The position numbers and the translations under genes are program-made. From Nemopilema nomurai (Eukaryota; Cnidaria; Scyphozoa; Rhizostomeae; Rhizostomatidae): 64,000 nucleotides of DNA. A model generated the notes under the pieces. That model had not been told where the DNA came from. It made no database searches and saw only the letters and a list, made by a program, of their open reading frames with translations. The DNA lies in the NCBI GenBank assembly GCA_003864495.1, contig ML133367.1, positions 310,001 to 374,000 on the forward strand, read 5' to 3'. Below are positions 22,801 to 35,293 of this stretch, in pieces; positions within the stretch are counted from its first letter, which is position 1; each line of letters opens with the position of its first letter.

Positions 22801-25800
22801 ATTTTTTTCTTCCATGGGGTAATCTTTTGCTTCCCCTTGGTGAAGTGCAATAGCTAGCATGACAACTGCGAACGTAGGATGTATTGTATTAGTTTATATG
22901 CCCACAATAACAGAGCCAAAGATCAAAAGAATACACTGGAGTTTAGTTAAAAAGGAGAAACTTGCCCAACCAACTAAAATGACGGCAAAATACCTACCCT
23001 GCATAAATATGTCCTTGCATAGGAAGCAACCAATGGATTCCCAATACCCCGTATCTGCTTCACAAGCCGCGAAAGTGCCAGCGCATACTCCCTAGGGGAC
23101 AACAGATGTTACAGATTAATATTCACGAACATTTGTAGATACTGAAACTGGTCTTATCATCAGACCTTCATTAAAAAAAGGTAAGTGCCATTGTATACGA
23201 GACCTTTTTTTGAAAGCAGAGACAAGAAAGTAGGTTACATTGAACTTTTCAATTATATAATTATTGACAGGCAAAAACATTTTCGTGGGAAGTTGCTGAA
23301 GGAAAGACCCATGTCACTTTCAGATTTACAAGTATAATCATTTTTCGTGTATATGAATTGATAATTTGGAGATTTTCGGCTAGTTGGTTTTGTATAACAT
23401 AAGTGGATACATGACTGTCTTGCAATGACATGATACCTTCTATTTCCAGCAAAATAAAAATTGGTTCGATGGATAGGTTTAGCATAGATAGATATGGACC
23501 TAAACAGACACGTCGGGGTAATATATTTCTTCTATATTATCACGTATAGCCAAGGAGGTTTTTCTTCCTTCACAAAAAGACCTCATAACAAGTTCAGAAA
23601 ATTATTTAGATGCAAATATCTCAATTTTTAGCTACTTGATAAATTCCCAAAGAAAATAAAATACTTCGTAAAAGTCAGGGATAGCACATGCAAAAAGTGA
23701 ATTAAACTACTTACCCCTTAGTTAGAAAGTTGTAGCACTTCAAGATTGCCATTTCTACGTACCTAGTTCAAAAAGTTAAACGAAATCCCTTTACTCGTCG
23801 AGTTTTATACAGTTAAAACCATACATTTTTTAGCACGGACTGAGGCAAGTGTTTATTACTTTGAATCATCGGGTTCCAAACCTCGGAAAGGCTTTTGGAC
23901 AAATTTATCTGTTATTCAATAGAGTCTTTCTCTAGTTAGGATACACTGGGAAAAGACTCACTGGATTTAATCGATTTGGGTATCTCAACAAAAGGCTACG
24001 TTCACTTCTAAGATTCATTATCAGAGCATGCATATAGATACCAGATTTCATGAGGAAATGATTTCAAACATTAGTAGTAATAGAAGGTCACCTATAGCTA
24101 AATTTGCTAGATGTGGACAATACTCTGATCAAATGCGCATATTAATAATCACAATTTAATCTCATTACAGCTGTATATTCAGGCACTAGTTGGGTAGATA
24201 ACAGACCTCTTGGGAAAACATATTGCGTCTAAGGAAGATGGGAAATGCGCTGGCTAAGGCTTTCTCACTGATCTAGTTAAAAGCTAGATGCATGACCGAA
24301 TAACGTCATTGCTTCAAGGATACAATCTTGGTATTAGCTCTCTTATCGATGCAACTTTGTAGAACCAGTTTCTGCATGTTTCTTTGGCACTGTCAGGGAC
24401 TTGATCCGGCGTGAAGTTGTCGGGAAGAGCAACTGGCTTACTAAAGCTGCTACTTATTATGCTCGACTTTGTTTTTATCCTTTCATAAACCAGCTTTCCT
24501 AAAGATGAAAATTTCCTTTTAATTTTTTGTATTCGAAATATTCAAAAATCAACACGACCCAAACATTCAGCTATATCAGTTCAAAGAATGTGAAATGGAT
24601 AGCTTTTTATTCATAGAAACTATTATCAAAGTTAAAAAGAAATTCTTATTAACATGATATGAGCCATGTAATAGTAAAAACCGTGTTTAAAAACAAATAA
24701 ATTGAGGCCTCACCGAAATTATCAAGAATATCAGTCACCAAAACAAACTTGCTGGGGTAGAAAGGCATGACGGATATATCGCCAAGCAGCTTGGCACACT
24801 AAAGCAAGAAAGACTTTCGTGTTCCATTATTCCGAAAGAAAATAGTTGGACAAGGTTGGAAAAGCTCGTGTATAGCAACGCGAACTTGCAATGGAATAGC
24901 GTTGCTCATCCTTAATTAAACTCAAAGTAAAAGATATGGGCTTGGTAATACGGTACACGTTCTGCATGAAAAATGGCCGAACCTATTTGAAAAATATTTA
25001 GTTCATCTCGACTCTAGTCTAGATCTATCCTTTACATTGAAAACATTGATTATCACAGGACCCTTTTGGTATCAGTACCATCTTTACTAAAAAGGTTATC
25101 ATGTATGAATATGTTATATAATGTTATGATCTAGAAAATAAAATGCGATACAAAATTTCTCGCGTTTTCAGTATTTAGAAAAACAGTTTGGTACACGAAT
25201 TCTGAAGCAGACCTGTATTGATATTTTCAATGATTTCACTCGTTGGTCGGCACTCCATGCTTTCAGTAACTCCTGCAAAATGAGATTTCGTAAAGATCAG
25301 CATGATACAAATAGCAAGAAAGCCGAGGATCCCAATGCAATGTTACAATGCGAATACACAGCATTCCTAGTCACAGCATTCTTGCATAGCATTCATGTTT
25401 TCACACTGAGATCACGATTCTGCACTAAGAATCTATACAATACAGACTAGCTTAGATTTTACAAACCCATCTCTTTACAAAAAACTGCTTGAAAATAACG
25501 AGTTTTATTTGCAAGTGTCATATTTTAACGAAAGTTACCGGAAAGATTACTAATAACTCAATGATGCAAGACCCGCCTTCACATTTTGAGTCAATTGCAA
25601 TTATCAACAACATCTATAGAGTCCATGCGGCATTAGCTTTGGTAACAATGATTATTTGTTAATTATCTAATTGCCTCAGTACAATCGCTAACAATTGTAA
25701 AGAGGATGGAAGGAGGTGTCGAATTATCTACAGATAAAACACTTGGTAAATTTACACCACTGTAGCATTTCTTATACAAGGCTTTTCTGGTGAAAATTAT

Positions 25801-28800
25801 ATTGCACTGACAGCTTTCATCTGAAAAGTTTAAATATCTAATGAGAAATGGAAAAAGCGGTTTCTTTGATAGCCATCTCCCTCACCTGATTCAGTTCATC
25901 TATTCTGTTTACATAATCTTGCTGGCTGAGGTTCAGCATTTCTTTCAAAGACCCCTGATGAAGCAAAATTGCACTGAGATATAGAGCATCCACTATCAAT
26001 ATACTCACAAAGCATCTAGAAGCATACAAACATATAGGTTTTCACTTGTTCTAACACCAATGACAAAACGCAGCAGTCAAGAATCTGATGTATTGCGTCA
26101 ATGATAAAAAGTTTGCACCTGACAAAAAAATATCTCATCTCTTCATATGGACAAAGAATGAGTTTTATCTGAACTTGGGTAGATATCGTTCTTTCTGAAT
26201 TCAGTAAACAATTCTAAACTTCTCCTTGAGCATTTTTTCGTGGGAATCCTTATACTAAGCAACAAAAAATTAGAAAGAGGCAGCATCCCACTGCACGGAA
26301 CGAGACTCTAATAAAAAGGTATTGCAAACAAACACAAACAAACAAACAAACAAAGCTTTGGGGCTCCGTTTCCACACTACCCAATACAAATCACCAGCTA
26401 CTGAAGAATACGCTGTTTACTGGCTATTTTGTCAGCTTCTCATCAACTTTTGACGTTTGTATACTCTGAGGAGTGTCGGACGACAAAGTAACTCTAGTAT
26501 ACAAAAACCGGTTCCGCTATTTCTAGCTTTTGTGAAATTCTGTACCACAAAGCACTTATTTAAACACGAAGTTTGGAAAGAGAGCCAACCCCTGCGTCTG
26601 TTCAAATTTGCTACTAAAATTGCAATATTCTACTCGTAGCACGAAACTGAATTGTCTTAGAAGTAAAATTTGATACCTTATTACATTTACCCTGGCAAAT
26701 TGATTTCTGAAGACAAACACAATCCGCAAACAGTCGGCTGCACTGCAAACATACGACTTTACATAAAATGAATTGGCGGCCCTGAAATGTCTACACAGTG
26801 ACAAACTCGGTCATTGTGGACAAACTCAGTCTGTCCAAGCGGCCTTTGTTGTCACTATCGAATAACTCCATTTGTAGCAATGAAAAGAATCACACACCTC
26901 TTCAAAGTCATCAAGTTGCTCTAGCCTCGTCTTCATTTTATCAGTTGCTGTTGTTGTCATCTGTTTTCCTGGAGAGGAAAGCGTAATCTTTATGGATTCG
27001 AGGTGCATCCAAGAACTTAGCCTTGAAATTACATTGCAAGAAATTGATATTTCATGGCCAATCCAATAGAGTACTGCCATACTGATACTCTGTTGATAAT
27101 GAGTTTGATAGTTGTTAAAACTTTAATCAAAAATAGGCGAAACAAAAATAAACTCTTGCAAAAAGCATGCATGCCGTTTACTAACATTACAGGCCTATTT
27201 GTTCAATTTAGAAATACCATTCAAAAACTTAGGTAAATGTTTATTCCTATTGGTAAACAACAGATATTTCATTGAACTGAGCGAGGGAAATATTTGGATC
27301 AACAAAGAAAGAGGCCTCTTTTAGTTAGATGTATCATATTCAGTGGCCGACTGTCTCTTAATTCACAACTGGCCGTTGAGAAATTAAGGGTACCTTTGTT
27401 GGTGCGGCCAGAGAAAGAGGAGAGTAGTCTAGTGGAAAGTTCAATATCATCGATTGACTTTTTACAGGTGTAGGACTAATAGCCTGTTCATGACAAATAA
27501 GCACTAAAATGAAAATAATCTATTGCTAAAGGGGGTCTGTCTGCCACTGATAAAGTTGAGGGTAGAACTGGCTGAACAATCTGCGGTAATTTGGTGAATA
27601 ATAAGTAATATGACTCCAATATTCAACATTATTCACCATCTCATCCAAACCCATTTAAGTGATATCAGTCTTGAAGATCTGGTGAACAGCCACTGCCATG
27701 TTAACTAATTTCAGTAATGTGTTGGCTTTGTACAAATTTCCTTATATAAACTGGAGTGGAATTGAGAATTTGCACATCGTTCAGCAAAACGAAAACCGCC
27801 TAGCTTCAAAAGAGGAATATGTAAAACTTTATTTTGCTCCAATTTTACGTTAAAACACCATAAACTTGACATGAAGAACATATCTTAAAAATTGTCTTAC
27901 AAGTATAACAGCTGAACAAAACGCATCACATATATAAGAAAAATATCTTTAGCCCTGGTTGAGCAAATGTTCATTTGAGGAATCAGCAAAATCTTTGTGT
28001 AGCATTATCATCAAATGATTTGCAGACTTGTGAATTCAGTGACTTGTGAAACTTGTTAAAAAACTGTAATCAGCTTTAAATTACCCACCTTTATCAGCCT
28101 GTGCTCCAGAGAGAAAGCTCTGCAAAGAAAATGAATTATCACTGTCTTTGAAAATTGACATTTGATTTGATAACTGTTATATTATTTACTTAATAATTGT
28201 TATTTTGTAGCTTGGAATTCTAAAATTGAAGGTAATTAATGAATGAATACTGTCTAGTTTAAAAAAAGAGGTTGCTCATTATCAATCACAGGCAATAAAG
28301 GGGATATGCTGAAGTATAACCAGCAGATATTAAATGAAATTCTATGCTTTCTCCAAGCTATTATAAACTTTTTTGCTGATATTAATGATTAAATCATTTC
28401 TTGGAATTGAATTGATTAAAAAATATTCAATATAGAGATGTTAGCAATGCAGAGCAAATGAGCAGTACTACTCACAGTTGTAATTGATAATCTCTCTGAT
28501 GTTGTGTATTTTGAAAGAATGCTTAATTTCTTGCTTGACCAAGGCTCGAAACTATCATTAAGGTATGCTTCTTCAACTTCTTTTTCCTCAACTTGACTAA
28601 ACCTACTCTTGCTAGGCTAAAAGTGAAATTAATACTGAGTTAAAAGCATAAATATTTCATATATCATATATACTTTCATCAAATCTACAAAGCAGAAAAA
28701 GAATAAATAAATATCACAAAACACCAATCAAAATTTCTTGTACTTTCATCGAAAATCTTTTTATAAATCTTTAGAATTGTATCTTACTTATAGTGCATTG

Positions 28801-31005
28801 ATCAACTTTATAGTCAGTCTTTGATTAAACCATATTCTGAAATTGCAGATTTTTACAAATGAATCAAAATTGATGCATACTTCCTTTTTCTTTTCTTCGA
28901 ATGTTTGTTCTTGCAGCATCATTGAGAGAGGATCTATTCCCTCAAAGCTCTGTTTTGCAATCATGGAGAGTGGATCAGCCATTTCTGACTGCTCTTTTGG
29001 CTTTTCTTTCTTCTTCTCCCTTGTCCCTTTGCTTGACAAATTCTAAAGCAAGACATTTTTTTCTCTGAATAAATGAATATAAGATTTTAATAAATTCATC
29101 AAACAGCCACTTTAAATTGCAGAAACACTTACAATCAATTAGGTTTGTGAGTCATGAATCAATAAATAACAGCAATATTGTACAAAGTTTCTGGCATGAG
29201 CTGCATACAAATATTCCATGAATTACATCAATTAACTTGCATAGAAATAGCAAAACTCTACAGGAACTCAAAATGTAAAAAAATTATGCATATACCATGC
29301 TAGCTGGGATAACATAAAAAATAATGTTAGCCATACAAGAGAACATAGATTCATACAGTAACAATAGTCCCCCTCAAAGGGTGTTCCACTGTTGGAGTTG
29401 ATTTGCATATTCTTTGTTGCTTCTCCATATCATACTCACGTTGACATGGTACCCTACAACAACAATTTTGAAACCATAATCTTAATATGAGAACCATTTT
29501 CAGTAAGAGTGCTTTTATGGAACATCTGCTCAAATGAAAACATAAAAAACAAAACTTTCGAGTGAATAGTTGCTTTGAAATATCAATCTTTATATGAGAT
29601 AAATAAGTTTTCAATGGTTTACAGTGAAATGTGACAAAACAAATATTAATAGCAGAATGATAGCTTCTCATGTCAATACCTGTGGAACAAATGTAGATAT
29701 GCTAGTCATATCTCTCATAGTCAAAGTAAATTGGGTGTTTAATGTTATGTCTAAATGAGATCCCCAAAATCCCATACAGATTTGAGCACTAGTCAATTCT
29801 TTGATTCAGCTAATAGGTTGTTGCCTTCAAATTGCTTGATATTCATATAATATCAAAGTACTGCCTTGTAGGCTTAGAGCCTACTACAGATTATTTCTGA
29901 ATAAACTATCAAAAAGAATAAACTACTAAACAAACACTGGATCACATAAGAACTTTCTGTCCCCACAACAATTGTGCAGTTTATATTTGAATAAGTTCAA
30001 TGATTTGGCATTTATTAAATCTCTTGGAGGATGGTTCCATTCCTGTGCAACACTGGCACTGTAGGTGCCATTCCTAGCATTGGTGTTGTATCTCGTATTA
30101 AAGATCTTTAGTCCATGTCCCCTTTTTCCCATAGGGATCAATTTTCAACACAGAGTTAACATCATAGCAGATATGTATACATTTTTATGTTTCAACCATA
30201 TCCCCATTAACTTGGAAGACTTTATCTCTTTAGTCTCTCTGTGTATCCAAGATCGTTTAGTCCTGGTTTCATATTGTTTCCTCCCCTCTGAAAATTCTCA
30301 ATTACTTTTATGTCTTTTTGTTGTAAGGGGCCCAAATGATGTTGCCATATTCCAACTGTGGTCTGACCAAGCTTGTAAATAGGGTTTAAAACATATCCAT
30401 GTCTATATATTCAAAGGACTATCTGATTAGTCCAAAAATCCCATAGTCATATTTGATCTATACTGTCACCTATTTGAAACATAATTCTGCAATTTCTTAT
30501 CATATTGAAAAACTATCAACAGTACACAAATTGACTTGTTGAGTTGGACTGCTATGAAATTTGAATATTTAACTCCCTTGCAATCAAAAAAGTACTTGGG
30601 AGCAGACCATGTCCAAAGGTTTAGCACAAAGTCCCTAATTCTAGGTACACCTTCATTTTGCATTGATCGTCTACAAAAAGAGTTTATCTTTCCTAATTCT
30701 ATTTAAAATCCCTGGACTATGCTTGCAAAGCACATTTTATTAGAATGTAGCATCTGACATGGAAACAAGTTGGATTTTTGAACATTTTTGACGCAGAGCT
30801 AACACAGATGGAACATAACTTTAGGCAATGAACCCATGTAAACCATTTGTATGTGGTAAAGCTCAATATTTGTGTAAACGGTCTTTTTGCGAACAGAAGT
30901 ATGTTTAAATGTTATTAATTTCACAAATAGCAATAAAAACAGAGCCAAGTATAGCAAATTTCTTAAAAATGCGTCTACATCTTACCAACTATATTCAGAA
31001 GCCAT
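4884..31005 (-). CDS. VPS35L: VPS35L (C16orf62), scaffold of the retriever complex
   Basis: Forms retriever with VPS26C and VPS29, which recycles SNX17-bound cargo from endosomes. I reconstruct 37 exons, 969 aa (human about 963): 30986-31005, 29357-29453, 28881-29042, 28476-28616, 28089-28119, 26898-26968, 25886-25954, 25213-25272, 24714-24798, 24324-24498, 23715-23762, 22998-23091, 20432-20509, 19988-20033, 19427-19503, 18822-18865, 18582-18638, 17681-17735, 17239-17319, 16627-16662, 15856-15909, 15253-15333, 14822-14884, 14300-14385, 13570-13650, 13303-13366, 12813-12911, 11554-11631, 11082-11196, 10598-10654, 10108-10190, 9161-9298, 8512-8539, 7640-7755, 7221-7264, 5399-5501, 4884-4976. 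Every junction is GT-AG and phases sum to one frame. Matches to the family include [55 protein letters not shown] and ESFEPW-like DSFEPW near the N-terminus, which also keeps two DPLSM motifs. Start MASEYSW lies in a tiny first coding exon. Confidence 0.93.
5502..7220 (-). other. VPS35L intron 35, no further gene seen
   Basis: About 1.7 kb of AT-rich intron. The open frame at 5694-5891 has no family match. Confidence 0.5.
11801..12450. repeat. Minisatellite, about 8 copies of an 81/83-bp unit
   Basis: The core TATCGGTCTTTCT recurs at 11881, 11962, 12043, 12124, 12207, 12290 and 12373, with a diverged copy starting near 11801. Spacing is 81, 81, 81, 83, 83, 83. The two lengths come from AAGAAATTTTTGAAAGCCC versus AAGAAAATATTTGAAAGCTC. 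Copies of one type are nearly identical, which implies recent amplification. It lies in VPS35L intron 27. On the minus strand the 81-bp units stay open (motif [20 protein letters not shown]), but this is a by-product of the 3n length and not a likely gene. Confidence 0.93.
16032..16207 (+). repeat. Dispersed repeat, modules A and B, copy 1
   Basis: Module A (16032-16104) holds CACTCCTCAGAGTATGCAAA and, further on, AATAGCCAGATGCG. Module B (16154-16207) holds CTAGCCATTGTGAAGG and TTTGTACCACAAAACA. Related copies lie at 26411-26568, 32503-32560 and 51320-51395. VPS35L intron 20. Confidence 0.6.
20510..21337 (-). other. VPS35L intron 12, 3' part, without recognised features
   Basis: The first part of this long intron (in plus coordinates) is AT-rich and shows no gene. 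Repeats in the remainder are listed separately. Confidence 0.45.
21338..21645. repeat. C-rich AATAAGCCCCC-bounded dispersed repeat, copy 2
   Basis: Starts with several C runs (AAGCCCCCCC, AATAAGCCCCCA, AATAAGCCCCCC) at 21338-21425 and ends with ATAAGCCACCAGGGGGGCTA near 21620-21642. The arrangement and length resemble the segment at 1170-1525. VPS35L intron 12. Confidence 0.5.
21691..22132. mobile_element. Non-autonomous inverted-repeat element (MITE-like), 442 bp
   Basis: The left end 21691-21752 and the reverse complement of the right end 22071-22132 match over about 60 bp with roughly 90% identity. Both contain TGGTTTCCATATAGCCGTAA and GCTTTCTGCCATCTTCCA. There is no coding capacity, as expected of a MITE. 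TAAAGC follows or precedes each end, but the target-site duplication is not clean, so the superfamily is undetermined. It sits in VPS35L intron 12 next to the C-rich repeat. Internal segments also show weaker inverted similarity (TATGGAAACGCTTTC versus the reverse of AACGTTTCCAT). Confidence 0.85.
22260..22540. other. GC-richer patch with NRF1-type palindrome in VPS35L intron 12
   Basis: This stretch is richer in G+C than its surroundings. It has a small hairpin GGAGGC-TGGCTAT-GCCTCC near 22350 and the palindrome GCGCATGCGC at 22523-22532, an NRF1-type motif. It might be an internal promoter or part of another repeat. Neither is supported further. Confidence 0.3.
26327..26354 (+). repeat. CAAA microsatellite
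   Basis: A run of AAAC/CAAA units in a VPS35L intron. Confidence 0.8.
26411..26568 (+). repeat. Dispersed repeat, modules A (inverted) and B, copy 2
   Basis: 26411-26492 is the reverse complement of module A of the 16032 copy (GTTTGTATACTCTGAGGAGT). 26494-26568 is module B in the same orientation as at 16154 (CGCTATTTCTAGCTTTTGTG, TGTACCACAAAGCACTT). VPS35L intron 6. Confidence 0.6.
29926..30385 (-). mobile_element. Decayed non-LTR retrotransposon, end of reverse transcriptase
   Basis: Minus-strand frames, broken by stops and shifts, give in order [19 protein letters not shown], then NGDMVET, then [16 protein letters not shown] with NLFKYKL. These are the typical final motifs of LINE-type reverse transcriptase ORFs (LVRPxLEYxxxxWxPY, xRGDMIExYK, RxxxxWNxLPxxVV followed by FKxxL). 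The ORF is not intact. It lies in VPS35L intron 1, in the same orientation as the gene. The family cannot be named. Confidence 0.6.
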
Positions 31006-31116
31006 TTTGGCGCAATGCCCTTGGCTACTATCGTTGTTGGTGCTTAGGCCGTTGTTTCTTTCCTGATTTCTCGACTTTCCCAGTTTCCTTCTTGTTCCGC
31101 AATTGAAATGAATGGG

Positions 31117-31124
31117 AGGCTACG
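31117..31124 (-). promoter_or_regulatory. ATF/CRE-like site upstream of VPS35L
   Basis: On the minus strand this reads ATGACGTAGC, a CRE variant, about 115 bp upstream of the VPS35L start codon. Motif only; no functional evidence. Confidence 0.25.
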
Positions 31125-32502
31125 TCATTTCGAGGCTCCAGAAATTTTCACGCCAGAAGGCAAACTTCATCACAGGAACAAACATAGATGTTCATGGCAC
31201 CATTTTTTTATGGTAATTCTGGCCAGAGGTTAGATTGGAATTAATTTACATTTTTCTTTTTCGTAGAAGTCATGATCTAGCAAGAAACTTAGCTTTTTTA
31301 ATGTAACTTGGCTAATGCATTTTCGTCAGAAGCTATTGGAAACCGATTCATCTGTGGCCAGAGTGGTATACCTACCTGAAATTTTCAAATTTTTGTACAT
31401 CCAGCCCCGTTGAACTCCTCTTTTACAAAATCATAGCTTCTTTGTTTAGTTTACATATTCTATCAGCCTTTTCCAACACTTTTCTACATTTTCTTTTCAA
31501 ACCTACGGGGATGATAATTTTCTCGTCGATAACAGCTGATTAAATGTGTAGGAATGTATCTTTGTCATATTTTGTGCTTTAGAAACGTTTAAGGATAGAA
31601 CAGCCATGTACCTATAGCAAGAAATATTTTCTCGAAGGATGCATTTTTTTATTTTAGCCATTGCACCTGCCACATAGACCTTCTCAAACAATTAATGTGT
31701 TCTCACACAATGCTTTCAATAGGGCACCTTGCTCGCTCCTGTAACAAGTACCGCGTTGCTAACTGTCTGTGTGTAGTTTTCAAAGCAAACGCTGTTTTTA
31801 AACTGCACCTTTATTTAATACACGAGAAATGCAGCTGTCTGCAATAAAGCCAATAAAACCTGTTTCACGTTATCACAAATGTACCTGCAAATTTGAATAA
31901 TGTCTACCGTCTAAATGGGATTGTGTTTTCCGACAATGCAATGTAGAAAGAGCTTTAAATAACTGTCAGGAAGTTGCGCATGAGAAGACTTAAAGTGTAG
32001 AAAAGACTGACCGAGACAATTCTTACACTAGCTTTTCATGGAGTGTGAATACAGCTCTATCGAAAATACCTTTCATGCTTTAACGTTGTTAGAGCGTTCA
32101 AGATCCCATATCAATCTGCTAAAAGCACTTTTTGCATAACAATGATTTTGACACAACAATATCGACTATACGGCTCGTAACATAGATAGTTCGACTCTTG
32201 TCTATGGCACTTGAGACTTTGCAATTGCCAATGTAGTATTCATCATTACGGGGTATGGTTGCTAATTTGAGTTGAAATAGTATCTCAAATGTTGCGATCG
32301 CTGCTCACGTATGCCATACTGGCAAAAGGGATTGACTGACTGTTGCTCATAAACTTGACAATGCTTGCACACTTCAAAAGAAAGTCGGATCTTGGATCAA
32401 ATCTGACATCCCATTTAATTTAGTCAATTCTGCATACTGCATTTATATTGCACAGAAAGTATGGCCAAGTATTCGCACACTTAAGGTCATTTGTTCCGAG
32501 CT

Positions 32503-32560
32503 CCTTACAGTGCGAGAACGTCGGCAAATGACCAAAGGCCTATAGAGTGAATGGCCAGTT
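32503..32560 (+). repeat. Dispersed repeat, module A, copy 3
   Basis: AACGTCGGCAAATGACCAAA, with ATGGCCAGTT further on, parallels module A at 16050-16104 (AACGTCGGAGAATAACCAAA). Module B is not seen here. Confidence 0.4.
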
Positions 32561-33280
32561 AAATTCTAATCTTCTCTCGTTGCCCTTTTCCGTAAATTGG
32601 TATGATTATTGCCTTAATACTTACTTTCGAAGCAAAAGTCATACATACCATTTTAAGTGTATATTTGAAATTTTTACCCCGATGAATTAATTATAGCTCT
32701 CGCAACTTTATTGAAGTTACAACTGGCGTGGCTTTCTGCGAAATTCGCATTTCATCCATCATAAGAACCGGGAATCGGAATCATGTAAAGTAAACCATTT
32801 ATCATTTGAAGCTTGCTAGTCTCATTTGCTTCCGTGTCTGTTGAATGCTGCAAGATTTTGTGATAACCAAAGGCAATGAGTTAAACTATACCATAAAACG
32901 TTTCACAAAAGCCAAGTTATGAGCTTTTGAAGATTAAGATTGAGCGCCATCTCTGATAAGAACTAAAGAGCTCTTGGATGTCATCCAAGTCATAGTGATT
33001 TGTGGGTGAGGGGGCAGCAACATCAAGTGAAAAAACTTTGAATATTGGACAGGGGAAAATTGTCTTCACCCTGCATTTGACACGTTCCGTTACTCCTCTA
33101 GTGTCATCAAACACCTTTGTCTTTCGATTAGGTAATACTCGAAATTCTGGGAAAATAATTGCCAGTTTTTAAAAGCTGTTCAACCTGAGCAGCTTTTTAA
33201 ATTGGGGCGTCGTGAATGGGAACATGCAGAGAAGGGTAAGAGGCCGTCAACAGCATTTGACGAGTGTTCCCTTTCCGTTG

Positions 33281-33288
33281 TGACGTCA
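33281..33288 (+). promoter_or_regulatory. Perfect CRE palindrome TGACGTCA
   Basis: A full cAMP-response element lies 2 kb upstream of the formin start codon, in a region that may hold its promoter or first non-coding exon. A TATTTATA sequence follows at about 33342. Confidence 0.35.
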
Positions 33289-35293
33289 CTCGCTCGGCCA
33301 GTGCAAACTTGCTTTCGTAAGGTAAACAGCGATCGATCTCGCTATTTATAGTTCACCTTTTGCAGCCGCTGCCCTGGTGGTGCTGGTGTAGCACCTTGCC
33401 GATGCGGTTTCTATAGACAGATGAAAACTTGAAGGATTTTGGCCCGGTAGAGTTACTGTACTAACAAGACGACCTTCATTACATTGAAAAAGTTGAATAC
33501 CTCACTACCTGATAATTAAAATTTGAAGTATAGCCCTGAATTAGCGTTTATTGTCCAGAGCCTTTCGTCTGTTGATACTGCAGCTGTTCATGTGTTTGGC
33601 TACGCACATGTGTAGACTCTTCGGCTCCCTTTGCTCTTTGTCGAAGGATTGTTTGAAGATTCTTATGTACACAGAAACTATTAACGTTAGCTTTACATCA
33701 CGGCTTTCAAACGAAGATCGTTTTCAGGTATAAAATTCGGGCCGTCTTGTACATAAGCGTACGGCGGAATTTTTACAGGGGGGGCGGTAGGATTTTCGCC
33801 CGAGTACAGAGGCACTATCTTTGACTAATCTCCTCGGACAATGTTCAACCGAATTGCCTAAAGTAAGTCCCATCACTTTCCAGAGTTATTTATGCCCGAC
33901 TATTTGCGGATAATTTTTGAAAATTGCTCGACTGGAAGTTTTTCGAAAACTTGGGGGCGGCTTTCTTGCTTTTATGGAAAAAGAAAGGGGAATTGGGACA
34001 GTTTTCAGAGTTACCAACGCAGCTTCTCGCTCCATTACTTTCGTCATTGTATTCAGGCTATGAGATAACAGTCATAATATTATTGAAGTTATCACAGTTC
34101 CAGTGGGTCAATCGGAAAAGGGGTCATAACATGTAGCAAAAGTTTACAAATGCCCTCTTTCTTCCCCTAAGAAATGAGTTGACCGCAAAATTTCTTTGAT
34201 ATATACATCCAACGTCACTTATCAAGAAATTCTGGTTGTGAAGGCGACTTTAGAATCCACAGAGGCTAGATTAGGCCAGAGCGATTCATGTTATAAACAA
34301 TGTAATTAAATGCTTCTGGATTTACTGAAGCCTTTCTGTATGTTTTTAAAGTGAAGCACGAATGTCATTTTTGAAAGGAGCTTGAATGTCTATTAACGTC
34401 GTAAATCAATGCATAAATATACTCCAAAGCCATTTCTGTTTCTTTTTAATAATAAGATAAAATGAGTCCAAAAGCCAGCAGTCCGGAATTTTAAGTTGTC
34501 TCTAATAATGCCCAAGGCATCAGCTGGTGGTGCCCATTTTCCGAAACGTTGTTGCAGTAAGAAGTAAACTTTGCAGTCACTTCAACAATTCCCTACACCC
34601 CTCACCTCGTGGTGTGAGCCAGGCTTGAAATATTAACTTTGATGGTGAAAAAGTATTCTTTGGACATTTATTAGCATACTTTATTATTGTATTAATTTCG
34701 GATATCTAAAATTTCCCTAACTTTAATTTCATGTCGTACCAAGAATGATACTTGAGGTCTAAAGTATTTGCCTTAACCTACATTTCACAGCGCCAATACC
34801 TTTGTATTTTGATTTTGTCGCCTTTTATTGGATTTTTGTCTTGTTTTTCGATGATAATTTGACAGATCCCTTGTTGTCTTAATTTCAGGCAACGAACCAA
34901 ATTTCCATTCAATGCCAAGGCATCCATAGCAACGATAGCCTATTCCGCAAAAATGGTCCGTGCTTTAGCGCATCAAGAATTTGTTGCTGTGTAAAAGTGA
35001 ACATCCGCTTGTTACAAACAAATCGGGGATCGGGAAATCACATTCTGAACTGAAGAATCACTGATACACTTAAAGTTTGAGAAAAATCACGTTCAAATTA
35101 GTGAAAAGTACGGATACTTATTTAACAGCTCGCTTAAAGGTTGATATTCCACCGGAGAACACAAGAGAATTAATTGCAAGCAGTTGCTAACCTAGGCCTA
35201 CTGTTATGTTTGTGCAAGTGACGCTTGTGGATGTGAGGTCAACGATCAACAAGGGAGTCTAACAGGAAAAAAGAAGTCATATTTAATTACAAA

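Larger units (their letters stand above)
31006..35293. other. Intergenic region between divergent VPS35L and delphilin-type genes
   Basis: About 4.3 kb with no open frame that resembles a known protein. It should contain the VPS35L promoter (just above 31005) and the 5' untranslated exon(s) of the formin gene. A dispersed repeat copy is at 32503-32560 and a CRE palindrome at 33281. ORFs at 33551 and 33924 show no domain. Confidence 0.5.
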
